DNA of 64,000 nucleotides. Source: Saccharicrinis sp050296935. GTDB taxonomy: Bacteria > Bacteroidota > Bacteroidia > Bacteroidales > Marinilabiliaceae. Positions 8,871 through 18,605 of this stretch are shown one piece after another. The notes below the pieces were generated by a model. The model was given only the letters and a program-made list of their open reading frames with translations. It made no database searches and was not told the origin of the DNA. The translations under genes and the position numbers were made by a program. The stretch lies in contig JBNKRV010000220.1 in the NCBI GenBank assembly GCA_050296935.1, forward strand, positions 1 through 64,000, in the 5' to 3' direction. The number at the start of each line of letters is the position of its first letter. Position 1 is the first letter of the stretch.

Positions 8871-11800
8871 TTACTTTTTAAGATATTTTAATTCTCCAAT
8901 GAAAATAAAGGATTTGCGTAATAAATCAAAATACAAAATGATATAAAGAACTATAGTAAATAACCATACCATTGCAATATTAAACCATATCGTTTCGTAG
9001 TAATGACCCATGAAATACTTTTTAGGTGCAAAAAAATGAGTTCTAAAAGAAAAAACACCTTCTGATTCAGGTAACTGATATATAGGATCAACATTTTGGA
9101 TCAGTCTATCTCCATCTCTAAGTATTTTATTTTTTTCAAAAACTTTTCTTACAATATCTGCAATGCTTTCATTTAAATATATGTCTTTTATGGCATTATA
9201 CTTTTCTTTACCATATTTTTTCATGGCAATATTAATCATTTTTTCCTTTTTTGTACTAGCTGCAAAAAAACGATCTGAATAATAATTTTTTAATGCTTCT
9301 AAATGAATTGCTAAAGCTGATTTTATATCATTATTAAAATGATCTTCTGAAAGTTGATCAACCTTTACAAATTGAATATCATTAATTCTCCGGTTTTCAT
9401 TTTCAATTTCATTTTTCAACAATTTTAGATTTGAAATAAAATCTTTTCTCTCTGCTTCAGGTTTGCCATTGGTTAGATAATTCTCACATTCATCTAAAAT
9501 ATCTTCAAGCTCTTGTATATAATACACAACCTTAAAATCCGTAGTACTTTCTTCTTGTTCTACATCAAAAAATAATTGTTGAAACTTATTATTTTTGTAC
9601 TGATCTACCATTAACCCTTCATAAATCCATCTTGAGGGCATAAATTCTGCTATTAAAGGTACTTTATCTGCACTTGAAATGTCTCTATTTAATTTATCGA
9701 AAGTAAACATTGCCCCACCCAGAACCATCTGAGGAATCATTACCAGAGGAATTAAAATATAAATGGTTACAATAGAATTAAAGGAAGCTGATAATATTAA
9801 TCCCAGAATATTGGCAAAAGCAGAAACAGAAAACAAAGCCAGCCAAAACTCAAAATACATTTCCTTAATTCCAAGAACAGTATTTGCCACTCCCACAAAC
9901 AAGCCCATTTGGATTGCTGATATGGTAAAAAGAATCAACACCTTTGAAACTAAATAACTAGATCTGGAAAGATTCAAAAATGCCTCCCTTTTAAGTATTT
10001 TAGCATCTTTAAATATTTCTTCTGCACTTACAATTAATCCAAAAAACAAAGCAACAACGATACCCATAAAAATATATGGCGGGATATTTTCGTTGTCTCG
10101 AAAAATGTAAACATTTGAATCCGGGTCTACTATATATCTGATTAAAAAGGCTAATATAAACCCTAAAACGGGAGCTTCAAGAATATTAAGAAGTATATAT
10201 TGCATATTTGATATCTTCGAAAAGAAATCCCTAAGCGTATATATACTAAATTGTTTTAACCATGAAGGTATATTTAAAGAACGAGGAGGAGAAGATTCCA
10301 CATCTTTTACCTTTGGGATTTTAATATTTTTCAGATAATGCTCATTCCATTCAGGAGGACTCGTTTTTCTTTTATTTGTGTAGTTTCCGTATTCATCTAT
10401 TACATTGGCATCTATAATATTAAATACCATTTCCGGATTTAAATTACCACATTGCGGACATTCACCTTGTTCACTATTGATCTGAGCATCTAATCTTTTA
10501 AAATAGATTAGAGATTCACTTGGATTACCATAATACACCGGGTATCCTCCAGTATCAAGAATAAACATCTTATCAAACATTTTATAAATGTCTGAAGACG
10601 GTTGGTGAATTACTACGAATATTAATTTCCCTTTGAGAGTTAACTCTCTTAATAGGTTCATTACATTTTCTGAGTCTCTTGAGGATAAGCCGGATGTAGG
10701 TTCATCAACAAATAAAATGGAAGGTTCCCGAATTAACTCCAACGCAATATTTAACCTTTTGCGTTGCCCCCCGCTAATCATTTTATTCAATGGCGATCCA
10801 ACCTTTAAATCTTTACGTTCAAATAAACCTAGATTTTGCAAAGTATCATTAACCATTTGAATAAGCTCTTCTTCAGCTTTATCCTTAAAACATAACTTTG
10901 CATTATAATATAAGTTCTCAAAAACAGTAAGTTCTTCGATTAAAAGATCATCTTGAGGAATCAGTCCAATAACGCCTTCTATTTTTTCCTTTTCTTTGTG
11001 CAGGTTTATACCATTTATTCTAACCTCACCAGAACTAGGACTTTCAATTCCTGATAAAACATTTAGCAGGGTTGTTTTTCCTGCTCCACTTGCCCCCATT
11101 ATACCTATTAATCTACCATGTTCTTCTGCCAGATTAACATCTCTTAAACCTATTCCTCCATTTTTAAATTGAAAACCCAGATTTTCAACTACATAAGAGA
11201 TTTTAGGTGTTGATGCGTCAGTCATAAAATGCCCAACGACATCAGTATAATAAATAGGAGCTCTTGCTGGTAACTTTAAAAAACTTCCTTTGGGGAAAAG
11301 ATAAATACGCCTTTGGCTTAATAATAAACCATTTAAAAATATTTCCTGAGTACCGGTATATCTTAGAAAATATAAATCTGCACTTTTCACCCTTAATATT
11401 AGAATACTTCCATCTAATTTTTTAGCCTGAATGTGCTCCCTGTATTCTCCTTGTTTGTCATTTGCAGTAATGGCTAATAAATTCTCGAAGTCGAGATTAA
11501 TAAGATCTTCATTAACAACAAACGCCTCAATATTTTTCTTTTCAATCTCAGAGAATCTGAAAACATCAGCTGCAGTATTGATAATAGCCATACGTTGATC
11601 AGTAAATTTGCGATCAGCATTTACTAATTCGTACATACGCACTAATACAACAACCTTTTGCTCTTTATTAAGCTGCTTGTTTATTTTTTTGCAGATTCCA
11701 ATTATCCGAACAGAATCTTTCATTGAGGTAAGCTGAACCTTACCATCGTTATTTGAATTACTGCTATTTTTATTTTTTGAGTGTTTCTGAAATAGCGTGA

Positions 11801-11942
11801 AATATTCATCTACAGCGTCTGCTGTGAGTTGCTGCTTCAAAAAGTTTTTAACAAATTCTATTTCACTTTCCTGTACTCCATCATCCTGTTTGGCAATTAA
11901 TCCAAACAGTTGCATAAGGGCTTTTAGTATTTCTTCACTCAT
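8871..11942 (-). CDS. TerB-domain/ABC-2 half-transporter (ABCG-like)
   Basis: The 1023-residue polypeptide combines several parts. The N-terminus is TerB-like and helical (about 1-145; ALMQLFGLIAKQDDGVQESE is typical of such acidic bundles). A beta-rich segment of about 165-240 may be FHA-like. The ABC ATPase has Walker A GASGAGKTT (283-291), signature SGGQR (390-394) and Walker B ILFVDEP (409-415). A single CPQC pair (494-497) precedes the ABC-2 membrane domain, which has several helices from about 570, a soluble insert of about 200 residues, and a last helix near the C-terminus. ATPase-first order is that of ABCG/White exporters. Substrate is unknown. It lies 19 bases after siaC, so the switch may control export. 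Confidence 0.82.
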   Translation of the reverse strand: MSEEILKALMQLFGLIAKQDDGVQESEIEFVKNFLKQQLTADAVDEYFTLFQKHSKNKNSSNSNNDGKVQLTSMKDSVRIIGICKKINKQLNKEQKVVVLVRMYELVNADRKFTDQRMAIINTAADVFRFSEIEKKNIEAFVVNEDLINLDFENLLAITANDKQGEYREHIQAKKLDGSILILRVKSADLYFLRYTGTQEIFLNGLLLSQRRIYLFPKGSFLKLPARAPIYYTDVVGHFMTDASTPKISYVVENLGFQFKNGGIGLRDVNLAEEHGRLIGIMGASGAGKTTLLNVLSGIESPSSGEVRINGINLHKEKEKIEGVIGLIPQDDLLIEELTVFENLYYNAKLCFKDKAEEELIQMVNDTLQNLGLFERKDLKVGSPLNKMISGGQRKRLNIALELIREPSILFVDEPTSGLSSRDSENVMNLLRELTLKGKLIFVVIHQPSSDIYKMFDKMFILDTGGYPVYYGNPSESLIYFKRLDAQINSEQGECPQCGNLNPEMVFNIIDANVIDEYGNYTNKRKTSPPEWNEHYLKNIKIPKVKDVESSPPRSLNIPSWLKQFSIYTLRDFFSKISNMQYILLNILEAPVLGFILAFLIRYIVDPDSNVYIFRDNENIPPYIFMGIVVALFFGLIVSAEEIFKDAKILKREAFLNLSRSSYLVSKVLILFTISAIQMGLFVGVANTVLGIKEMYFEFWLALFSVSAFANILGLILSASFNSIVTIYILIPLVMIPQMVLGGAMFTFDKLNRDISSADKVPLIAEFMPSRWIYEGLMVDQYKNNKFQQLFFDVEQEESTTDFKVVYYIQELEDILDECENYLTNGKPEAERKDFISNLKLLKNEIENENRRINDIQFVKVDQLSEDHFNNDIKSALAIHLEALKNYYSDRFFAASTKKEKMINIAMKKYGKEKYNAIKDIYLNESIADIVRKVFEKNKILRDGDRLIQNVDPIYQLPESEGVFSFRTHFFAPKKYFMGHYYETIWFNIAMVWLFTIVLYIILYFDLLRKSFIFIGELKYLKK

Positions 11943-11961
11943 AAATTAAAGTTTGCAACAA

Positions 11962-12342
11962 TTAATCAGTGTAAGCTTCGTATTCAAACGGTATTTCAAC
12001 TATATCTGCATACTCTTCACCAGCTTCTAACATATCTTCCTCTTCTTCGTGATAATGCCATCTGATTTTAACATCATTACCATTTTCAACTATTTCTTCG
12101 AACTTTAGCAAAATATCCAGTATTATTTTTGAAGATGCTGTATTAAAGTATTCTAGTTTAAAATTAAATTCAGTATTCTCATTAGGACTTTCAGAGTATC
12201 CATCAATCCATTTCATAATAGGCTCATAAAACATATTTACGTCCTCTGGTAATGAACGTCCAGAAATTTCAAATTTTCCGCTGTCCTTATCTAAAATTAC
12301 ATTAGGAGTATCATCTGTTCCTTGAATATTGATAACTTCCAT
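11962..12342 (-). CDS. siaC: SiaC-family regulatory phosphoprotein (DUF1987)
   Basis: SiaC proteins are small switch proteins phosphorylated on threonine by SiaB and dephosphorylated by SiaA. In Pseudomonas aeruginosa unphosphorylated SiaC binds and activates the diguanylate cyclase SiaD. This 126-residue protein has the full family length. Its LEYFNTASSK segment places a threonine at residue 68, the same number as the known phosphosite Thr68 of P. aeruginosa SiaC. The C-terminus is highly acidic (HEEEEDMLEAGEEYAD). It sits between siaB and the TerB-ABC transporter gene with 19-24 base gaps. No GGDEF protein is nearby, so the target here is probably different. Confidence 0.85.
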   Translation of the reverse strand: MEVINIQGTDDTPNVILDKDSGKFEISGRSLPEDVNMFYEPIMKWIDGYSESPNENTEFNFKLEYFNTASSKIILDILLKFEEIVENGNDVKIRWHYHEEEEDMLEAGEEYADIVEIPFEYEAYTD

Positions 12343-12366
12343 GGTTTTGATATTTTATATTAGTTT

Positions 12367-12942
12367 TTAATTATTTCGTTTAATTGTAGATGTAAGAATA
12401 AAAAATGATACTTCATCATTTAATTCTTTAAACTGGTAGGTTAGTACACTTCCTGTTTTCTTTGCAATGTCAATTAAACCAAGACCAGCACCTCCTTTAT
12501 CGGAAATTTTACCTTCACGCATCTGGGTTTTAAATAATTTTGAAAGCCCCTCCTTATCAAGAGAATTAACCTGCTCCAGGTTTTCTCTTAAACCAGGTAC
12601 TTTTTCATTCTTAATTACATTGCCTGTAATAATGTTATAGCTATCTTCACCTTTACTAACCATTACAATTCCCCTGCGTTCATTTTCATCATCTTCAGAT
12701 AATGAATCGGCATGTTTACTAATATTTTGTAAACATTCAACCATTACGTTAAATACTTTACGCTGAACAGCATTTGACTCTTCACTTTTTGCCAGACTTT
12801 TTTCTGTCAATGAAGTAAAAGTTTTTGTAATCTCCTGAGTTACTTCTCCTTCATAAACAAGACTGATTTCATTTGTTTTCATAGTCCGGTACAGCTGGTA
12901 AGCAAAATCCAGAAAGTTATGATTATCTTGAGTATTTCCCAT
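12367..12942 (-). CDS. siaB: SiaB-family protein kinase (DUF6272)
   Basis: SiaB is an atypical serine/threonine kinase with a GHKL-type ATPase fold that phosphorylates SiaC. The 191-residue product shows an N-box-like helix (VMVECLQNISKHAD, about 68-81) and a glycine-rich lid KGGAGLGLIDIAKK (about 149-162). The usual D-x-G-x-G box is replaced by ITGNVIKNEKV, which is the known divergence of the family. It is co-transcribed between the SpoIIE-type phosphatase gene (26 bases upstream) and siaC (24 bases downstream), giving the order phosphatase-kinase-substrate of siaABC. I recognise this family with good confidence from sequence and neighbours together. Confidence 0.83.
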   Translation of the reverse strand: MGNTQDNHNFLDFAYQLYRTMKTNEISLVYEGEVTQEITKTFTSLTEKSLAKSEESNAVQRKVFNVMVECLQNISKHADSLSEDDENERRGIVMVSKGEDSYNIITGNVIKNEKVPGLRENLEQVNSLDKEGLSKLFKTQMREGKISDKGGAGLGLIDIAKKTGSVLTYQFKELNDEVSFFILTSTIKRNN

Positions 12943-12968
12943 TACTAATTATATTAAGTTCGTATACG

Positions 12969-15578
12969 TTACAATTCAATTCCAATAAGTAAAACATCAT
13001 CAACTTGTTTCTCATCGCCCATCCATTCATAAAAATCAGATGAAAAATGTCGTGAAAAATGAGCCATTGTCAGATCTTCTTTTTCAGTTAGCGCTTCCCT
13101 AATTCGTTTAGATTGATACTTTTTTCTTTTTTCTCCGCCTAACTGATCAGGTAAACCATCAGAAAAAATAAAAATCTTATCCCCATCCTGATATTGAATT
13201 TCATGATTTTCAAAATCCTTTTCAAGTTTTTTTAATAAAGGTTTTCCACCAATACCCTTACGTGTTCCTTTATATTCTATCAATTCTCCTTTTCTCAACA
13301 AATATAATGGATTATGAGCACCTGCAAATTGAATAACTTTATTTTTTTTGTCGATTTTACATAAAGCCAAATCCATTCCATCTCGTCCATTATTACCTTC
13401 GTCATTTTGTTTTAAAGTGGTTCGAACACCATGATGTAAATGTTCTAATATATGGGCAGCATTAAATCCATCATCAATATTAACTATATTATTGAGTAAG
13501 AAATACCCAATAAAAGATAATAATGCACCAGGAACACCATGACCCGTACAGTCTACGGCTGCAACATAAAAAGTTTCATCTTTTTTGACGAACCATGGAA
13601 AATCACCACTAACAACATCTTTAGGACGATAAAAGATAAAAGACCTTGGAAAATGTCGTTGTATAAAGTTGGTATCTGGCAATATCGAAGTTTGAATTCT
13701 TTGTGCATAATTGATACTATCAGATATTTTTTTATTTTTTTCTTTGATCTCTTGTTCAATCTTTTTAACCTCTGTAATATTATGAGCCACAAAAAGAACT
13801 GACTCCAGTATTTTATCAGAATTCAATTCAGGAATAGCCTTTATTTCCATTATCTGGGTACCATACTGAGAAATAACTTCTATTTCTTCATTTATTTGTT
13901 CATGTACCTTTTTAACTTTTACCAGAACATGATTAACAAAATCAATAAATCTTTCATCAATCTGAAGTTCATTGACTCTTTGCTTAGTTATTTCTCCTAT
14001 AGGTATGCCTGTAAAATTACTAACTGCAGGATTTGCATATACTAACTTACCAGAAGTGTTGATACGCATAATCATATCTGGAGAATTTTCGGAAAGTGAT
14101 TGCATCCGACTTTTCATCCGTTCTTCTTTCTCTGCTCTAATTCTTTCGGTAATATCCTGAGTATTAAAGATTATTCCTTTAATAGCCTGATCATGAAGTA
14201 AATTTTTTCCTTTAGTTTCAAGAAACAATTTTTCCCCAGTCTTTTTCAAATATGAATATTGTGCAACACTCTCTCCGCCTGGAGTTTGTTTTAAATAAGC
14301 AAATAAATTATTAATGGTTCTATAGCCTCTAGGTGTTAACATATCGGGATCCATTCCGGTAACCTTATCAGAATCACTATACCCTAATATTCTTTTCACT
14401 GAAGGACTTTCAAATAATAATCTTTGGTTTTCATCATAAATTGAAATAAATTCGGAAGCATTTGTTAGTAAGGCCACTAACCTCTTTCTCCCGTTTTCAA
14501 CCTCTTGAATTTTCGTTTCCAGTAATTCATTTGATTTTTCCAATTCCTCTTGGGCAATCATCATTTCCTGAGCACTTTCCTTTAATTTTTCTTCATTTTG
14601 CCTAAGAGTAACAGTCATTTCCTGGGACTCTTTTAATAAATACTCCGTTTTAGCATTTATTTTTTGAGCATAAATGGTTCGCCCAATCATACTACTCAAT
14701 TCTTCCGCAAAATTTAATTTATAAGTTGGAAAATGATCATATAAAAATCCAAGCTCTATTATTCCTTGCAATTCCTCCTCTTGCAATAAAGGCAATATGA
14801 CAAGACTTCTTGGTTTCTGATCGCCTAATATTCCGGAAGTAATTGTAAAATAATCGTCAGGAATTTCAGTTCTGTATATCATTTGCTTTTCGAATGCAAC
14901 CTGACCTACTAATCCTTTCCCAATATGATATTCTTGCTTTACAAACCTTTGTCTATTAAAAGCATAGGTTGCCCGACTAACTAATTTATCTCCCTCTAAA
15001 ATATAAAATGCCCCCTGTGCGCCACCACAATAATTAATGATACTTTTTAGAAGTTCAATGGATAGTTCATCAATAGATCTATAAGTTCGCAAAATATCAT
15101 TGATGAGTTCTTTTCCTTTTGTAATCCATCTTAACTCTTCCTCCTTCTGATTGGTTTCCAACAGATCTTTAGCAAGACTGACTAATGTATCAGAATTATC
15201 ACTTTTATAATTTAAAATGGAATTAAAGTCACCTTTTCGTATTAAGTTCGCTATTTGAATGTTAGAATTTAGTCCTTCTTTTAAACGAGTTATTTCCTTT
15301 TTATATTTTTTCTTTGTTTCCCGATCATAATTAATTAAAACAACAAAAGTAACAGGAAGTATAATTATAATTGTATCAATAAACCAAGTTAACCATGAAG
15401 TATGGATACTTAGAATTGAATCTATTGTAAACGGATAACCCGTAAAATTTATAAATCCTGCCCATACCAATAACAAAACCAGTATAACACTAATAATAAT
15501 AAAAAAGCGATCTCGTTCCTGAAGGATAGAGAAATCCATGTATTTTTTAATGCTCTTAATCATTCTTTTCATCAACAT
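12969..15578 (-). CDS. membrane GAF-PAS-PAS SpoIIE/PP2C phosphatase (SiaA role)
   Basis: The 869-residue sensor phosphatase is the likely SiaA counterpart that dephosphorylates SiaC. It has two N-terminal membrane helices (about 24-46 and 64-83), a coiled coil, a GAF domain (about 165-310), another coiled coil (about 315-370), two PAS domains (about 370-480 and 490-605) and a C-terminal SpoIIE/PP2C domain from about 630. The phosphatase metal-binding motifs are present: VVSGDF, AAVDCTGHGVPGALLS and, near the end, IFSDGL and DDVLL. Pseudomonas SiaA instead uses a HAMP domain. Three methionines compete as start (residues 1, 3 and 6); any is possible. The gene is 9 bases from the GAF gene upstream. 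Confidence 0.88.
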   Translation of the reverse strand: MLMKRMIKSIKKYMDFSILQERDRFFIIISVILVLLLVWAGFINFTGYPFTIDSILSIHTSWLTWFIDTIIIILPVTFVVLINYDRETKKKYKKEITRLKEGLNSNIQIANLIRKGDFNSILNYKSDNSDTLVSLAKDLLETNQKEEELRWITKGKELINDILRTYRSIDELSIELLKSIINYCGGAQGAFYILEGDKLVSRATYAFNRQRFVKQEYHIGKGLVGQVAFEKQMIYRTEIPDDYFTITSGILGDQKPRSLVILPLLQEEELQGIIELGFLYDHFPTYKLNFAEELSSMIGRTIYAQKINAKTEYLLKESQEMTVTLRQNEEKLKESAQEMMIAQEELEKSNELLETKIQEVENGRKRLVALLTNASEFISIYDENQRLLFESPSVKRILGYSDSDKVTGMDPDMLTPRGYRTINNLFAYLKQTPGGESVAQYSYLKKTGEKLFLETKGKNLLHDQAIKGIIFNTQDITERIRAEKEERMKSRMQSLSENSPDMIMRINTSGKLVYANPAVSNFTGIPIGEITKQRVNELQIDERFIDFVNHVLVKVKKVHEQINEEIEVISQYGTQIMEIKAIPELNSDKILESVLFVAHNITEVKKIEQEIKEKNKKISDSINYAQRIQTSILPDTNFIQRHFPRSFIFYRPKDVVSGDFPWFVKKDETFYVAAVDCTGHGVPGALLSFIGYFLLNNIVNIDDGFNAAHILEHLHHGVRTTLKQNDEGNNGRDGMDLALCKIDKKNKVIQFAGAHNPLYLLRKGELIEYKGTRKGIGGKPLLKKLEKDFENHEIQYQDGDKIFIFSDGLPDQLGGEKRKKYQSKRIREALTEKEDLTMAHFSRHFSSDFYEWMGDEKQVDDVLLIGIEL

Positions 15579-15587
15579 GTTAACACA

Positions 15588-16346
15588 TTATGAGATAAGT
15601 ACATTTGCAATTTTATCATTGATTATTTGCCAATGCTTTTCAATATTAATGATTTTAAATGTAGCTAATTCAATTAAACCAATGACGATTTCATTTTTTG
15701 TAATTGGTAATAAATACAAATGCTTAGGTTTTGAAGAACCTAAACAAGACTCAATATTAAAATAGTTCTCATCAATTTCCTGTATTAAGATTGGTTTTTT
15801 ATCAGATATTGACTGGCCATGTAACCCATCAGCTATTTCAAGATCTGTTGGTACATCATCATCAATGATACCATAGACCCCTTTTACGCACAGTTTTTCA
15901 GAATGTTCTGACAATAAATAACATATTCCTAAACCAATTTCATAATATTTAGAGAATTGAATTAACAACTGATTTGCCAACTCATCCTGATGCTGTATTT
16001 TATTGATACTATCTTTAATTTTATCTCCAATTATTTCAATTTCATTATCTAAGATAAGTCGTTCTGATTGCTCCTTTGTTAATTGCTCAATCGTACTATT
16101 TAATTGATTTATCTTTTCTTCATAACTACTATTTATCTCGTCTTTTTCTCTATCGAATTGAATTTTCTCAATTGTTCTAAGCCTAATGAGTTTATCTCCA
16201 AAATATATAATAGCTAAGAAAAGTATGAATGACAAAATTTCAAAAATATAATATTTATCCTCAAATAAATACTTAACCAAGGCCATAGTAAATGCAAGAC
16301 TTGCTAATATATATAATCGAAATAATTCTTTTTTATTCATTATCAT
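15588..16346 (-). CDS. membrane-bound GAF-domain protein
   Basis: The 252-residue protein has two N-terminal transmembrane helices (about 9-28 and 33-50), a coiled coil (about 58-125) and a C-terminal GAF domain (about 115-250). The GAF domain contains IADGLHGQSISDKKPILIQEI and YLLPITKNEIVIGLIELAT, closely resembling the GAF domains of the flanking phosphatase and of the sensor at 18606-20483. There is no catalytic output domain. Residues 1-3 (MIM) give a choice of start. It may act as a ligand-sensing partner for the phosphatase encoded 9 bases downstream. The shared GAF architecture in three neighbours suggests local duplication. Confidence 0.75.
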   Translation of the reverse strand: MIMNKKELFRLYILASLAFTMALVKYLFEDKYYIFEILSFILFLAIIYFGDKLIRLRTIEKIQFDREKDEINSSYEEKINQLNSTIEQLTKEQSERLILDNEIEIIGDKIKDSINKIQHQDELANQLLIQFSKYYEIGLGICYLLSEHSEKLCVKGVYGIIDDDVPTDLEIADGLHGQSISDKKPILIQEIDENYFNIESCLGSSKPKHLYLLPITKNEIVIGLIELATFKIINIEKHWQIINDKIANVLIS

Positions 16347-16350
16347 CTCT

Positions 16351-16926
16351 TTAAAGATTATTCAAAAAATCAACAATTGCATCTGGAGATAATACTTCAT
16401 CCGGTTCAAATAATTGAAGAGCAGATTTTGGCATTGTATCAACATCACAAGTATTCGGATCCTGCACAATTGTATATCCTCTTTTATGAAATACTTCCTT
16501 CATTCCCAAAGCACCATCTTTATTGGCTCCTGTTAATAAAATTCCTATCATTTTCTCACGAAATGAAGTTGCGGATGATATAAAAGTATAATCAATCGAT
16601 GGTCTGCTATGATTTAACACATCCTCACCTGTCAATGAAATGGTTGAATCAAACTCAACAAACATATGATAATTTGAAGGTGCCAAATAAACATTTCCCC
16701 CTTTGAGACTATCTTTATCGTAAGGCTCTATTACCGGAAGTTTTGATTTAATCTTAAGTCCCTCTAATAATCCGGTACGGATATGCTTTAAACGATGTAA
16801 ACATATCACAATCGGATATTTAAAATCTGGATTTATATTGGCCAGAATTTTTGATACAACTGAAAAACTACCTGCAGAACCTCCAATTACTACTGCTTTA
16901 TAATATGACGCTCTTTTATTATTCAT
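16351..16926 (-). CDS. stand-alone CheB methylesterase domain
   Basis: The 191-residue product is a CheB catalytic domain without the usual N-terminal receiver domain. The catalytic triad appears intact: Ser17 in GGSAGS, His44 in VICLHR and Asp137 in LLTGANKDG. It also has YLAPSNYHM and SRPSIDY, conserved around the active site. The full-length CheB at 20591-21670 is a separate gene, so two methylesterases are encoded in one run. Without a receiver, this one must be controlled differently or be constitutive. In many Bacteroidota a CheB-CheR-PAS fusion exists; here those parts are separate adjacent genes (CheB 16351, CheR-like 16938, CheR 17748, GAF-PAS 18606). Confidence 0.85.
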   Translation of the reverse strand: MNNKRASYYKAVVIGGSAGSFSVVSKILANINPDFKYPIVICLHRLKHIRTGLLEGLKIKSKLPVIEPYDKDSLKGGNVYLAPSNYHMFVEFDSTISLTGEDVLNHSRPSIDYTFISSATSFREKMIGILLTGANKDGALGMKEVFHKRGYTIVQDPNTCDVDTMPKSALQLFEPDEVLSPDAIVDFLNNL

Positions 16927-16937
16927 TTATTGTTTAA

Positions 16938-17744
16938 TCAAGCTTTATAGATTTGTTCATTAGAGTCAACTTCATCAAATAAATCTCTATTATATTGACT
17001 GATTTTCTCTTTGATGCCCAAAGCTAAAAACCCGCCTTTTTCTATATATTTCAGTAGTTCCTCTTCAGCTGATTGTTGCAATTTTAAATTAAAGTAAATC
17101 ATTCTATTTCGATATAAACAAAAAGATATATTTTCTGTCGGACCGTTTACAAAGTAATTACCTTTTATGTATTCAATGTTCTTAAGTAATTCTTCTTTTA
17201 TATAAATAGATTTATTATCGTATGTAAAGTAATCTTCAAACTGACTATCAAGTTCTAATCTTTTAAAATTTTGCATGGAAATTTCTATACTTTTACCATC
17301 AATAGACCCTTTCTTCAGCTCTAATAATCTTAATGAACAATCCACGTTGCAATAAATCTTTACCTGATCAATTAGCTTATCCTGCTCCAATATGACTAAT
17401 AATGAAAAAAGTTCTTCATTTGAAACCAAATCAGGCATCCAAATATTAAATGGCTTTTCTCCAAATTGAGGAAAAATTTTATTCTTAAGGGTTCTCCAGA
17501 AAGATGGATCCCTAAACATTTCAGTATCAGGAACAGAAAATGCATAGCTGAATTCATCAATAAATTTACCTTTCTTAATATCTTCTTTAAATCCTTCTAC
17601 ACTCTTAATATTTAACTGATTAAAAACAGAAGCGAATCTCCTACGCAAAAAAGACAACGTAAAATTGTACAAATCAATATTTAATACCTCCTTAAGCAAA
17701 GGAGTTATTTCCCTGATATCGTAAATAGTAGGAACAACAGCCAT
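16938..17744 (-). CDS. degenerate CheR-like protein (probable pseudo-methyltransferase)
   Basis: The 268-residue protein aligns along its whole length with the intact CheR encoded 3 bases upstream, sharing the N-terminal helical domain, a FRDPSFWRTL segment equivalent to FRNPETWEYL, and the C-terminal GGFLALGIKE end. The SAM-binding motif W-x-AGCSTGxE is replaced by WMPDLVSNEELF. The conserved CRNVLIYF motif has become LYRNRMIYFNL. The frame is fully open with no stop, so it is not a decaying pseudogene in the usual sense. I infer a catalytically inactive paralogue kept for binding, perhaps to tether or inhibit CheR or the receptor. Confidence 0.75.
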   Translation of the reverse strand: MAVVPTIYDIREITPLLKEVLNIDLYNFTLSFLRRRFASVFNQLNIKSVEGFKEDIKKGKFIDEFSYAFSVPDTEMFRDPSFWRTLKNKIFPQFGEKPFNIWMPDLVSNEELFSLLVILEQDKLIDQVKIYCNVDCSLRLLELKKGSIDGKSIEISMQNFKRLELDSQFEDYFTYDNKSIYIKEELLKNIEYIKGNYFVNGPTENISFCLYRNRMIYFNLKLQQSAEEELLKYIEKGGFLALGIKEKISQYNRDLFDEVDSNEQIYKA

Positions 17745-17747
17745 TTT

Positions 17748-18590
17748 CTATTTATATTTAAATTGAAATGTATTACTTTTTGTATATACCATTCCGTGCT
17801 TAATAAATCTGGTTTTAAAAAACCCATGTAAGGCCTCATGCGAACCTAATACCAGTACTCCTCCATCAAACAACTTATCAAAGAATTTTCGGACAATATT
17901 CATTTGTAACTCCGGATTAAAATATATTAGTACGTTTCGACAATATATGATATCAAATTTCTGATAAAATGGAATAGGTTCTGCTACCAAATCATGTCTT
18001 TTAAAAATGGGCTTCTCTGCAATAAATTTTTTGAATTTGAAAATATCAGAATGTTCATCTATATCACAATAATATTCAAATTTATTAGCCTTTGGATTAA
18101 CCTTATCCATCAAGTTTTTATAAGCTTCAATATAACTGCTATTGAAACTATAATTATATTCCGCCTTTTTCGCAGCTCGTATCACCTTTTGATTAATGTC
18201 GGTTGCAACCACTTTTACCTTATCCATTAGTCCTAATTCATTCAACAATATCAAATTAGAATACACTTCCTGACCTGTTGAACAGCCTGCATGCCAAATA
18301 TTAATGGTTTTCTTTTTGCTTAGAAGTGGTAATACGTTCATATATAAATATTCCCACGTTTCAGGATTCCTAAAAAGCTCAGTAGTGTTTACCGTAATTT
18401 CATCAATCAGGCTTTCAACAAAATACGCATCAGTTTTTGTTTTATACAAAAGCTGATCCATATCCATATTGTGATCCTTCAGTACTTTATCTATTCTTCT
18501 TTGAATTGAATTATCTGAGTAATCACAAAAATTATATGGTGTATGCTTCTTAAGCTCTTCTAAATACGTTTTAAATGTTATGTCCCCCAC
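17748..18590 (-). CDS. cheR: CheR-type protein-glutamate methyltransferase
   Basis: CheR transfers methyl groups from SAM to glutamates of chemoreceptors for adaptation. The 280-residue protein has the helical N-terminal domain and a full catalytic domain: the SAM-binding motif WHAGCSTGQEVYS (about 108-120) and the IIYCRNVLIYFNPELQ motif (about 216-231). Length is normal and start ATG is the only good one. It is the second intact CheR of the run (the other is at 23164-24033). It lies with the stand-alone CheB, the degenerate CheR and GAF/PAS sensors rather than beside the main receptor, so it may serve a second output branch. Confidence 0.9.
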   Translation of the reverse strand: MGDITFKTYLEELKKHTPYNFCDYSDNSIQRRIDKVLKDHNMDMDQLLYKTKTDAYFVESLIDEITVNTTELFRNPETWEYLYMNVLPLLSKKKTINIWHAGCSTGQEVYSNLILLNELGLMDKVKVVATDINQKVIRAAKKAEYNYSFNSSYIEAYKNLMDKVNPKANKFEYYCDIDEHSDIFKFKKFIAEKPIFKRHDLVAEPIPFYQKFDIIYCRNVLIYFNPELQMNIVRKFFDKLFDGGVLVLGSHEALHGFFKTRFIKHGMVYTKSNTFQFKYK

Positions 18591-18605
18591 TTAGTATTAT
18601 TTAAT

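Noticed and set aside
12969..15578. Sensor histidine kinase
   Set aside because: GAF and PAS domains suggested it, but the C-terminus is a SpoIIE/PP2C phosphatase with SGDF and DCTGHGVPG motifs and no HATPase.
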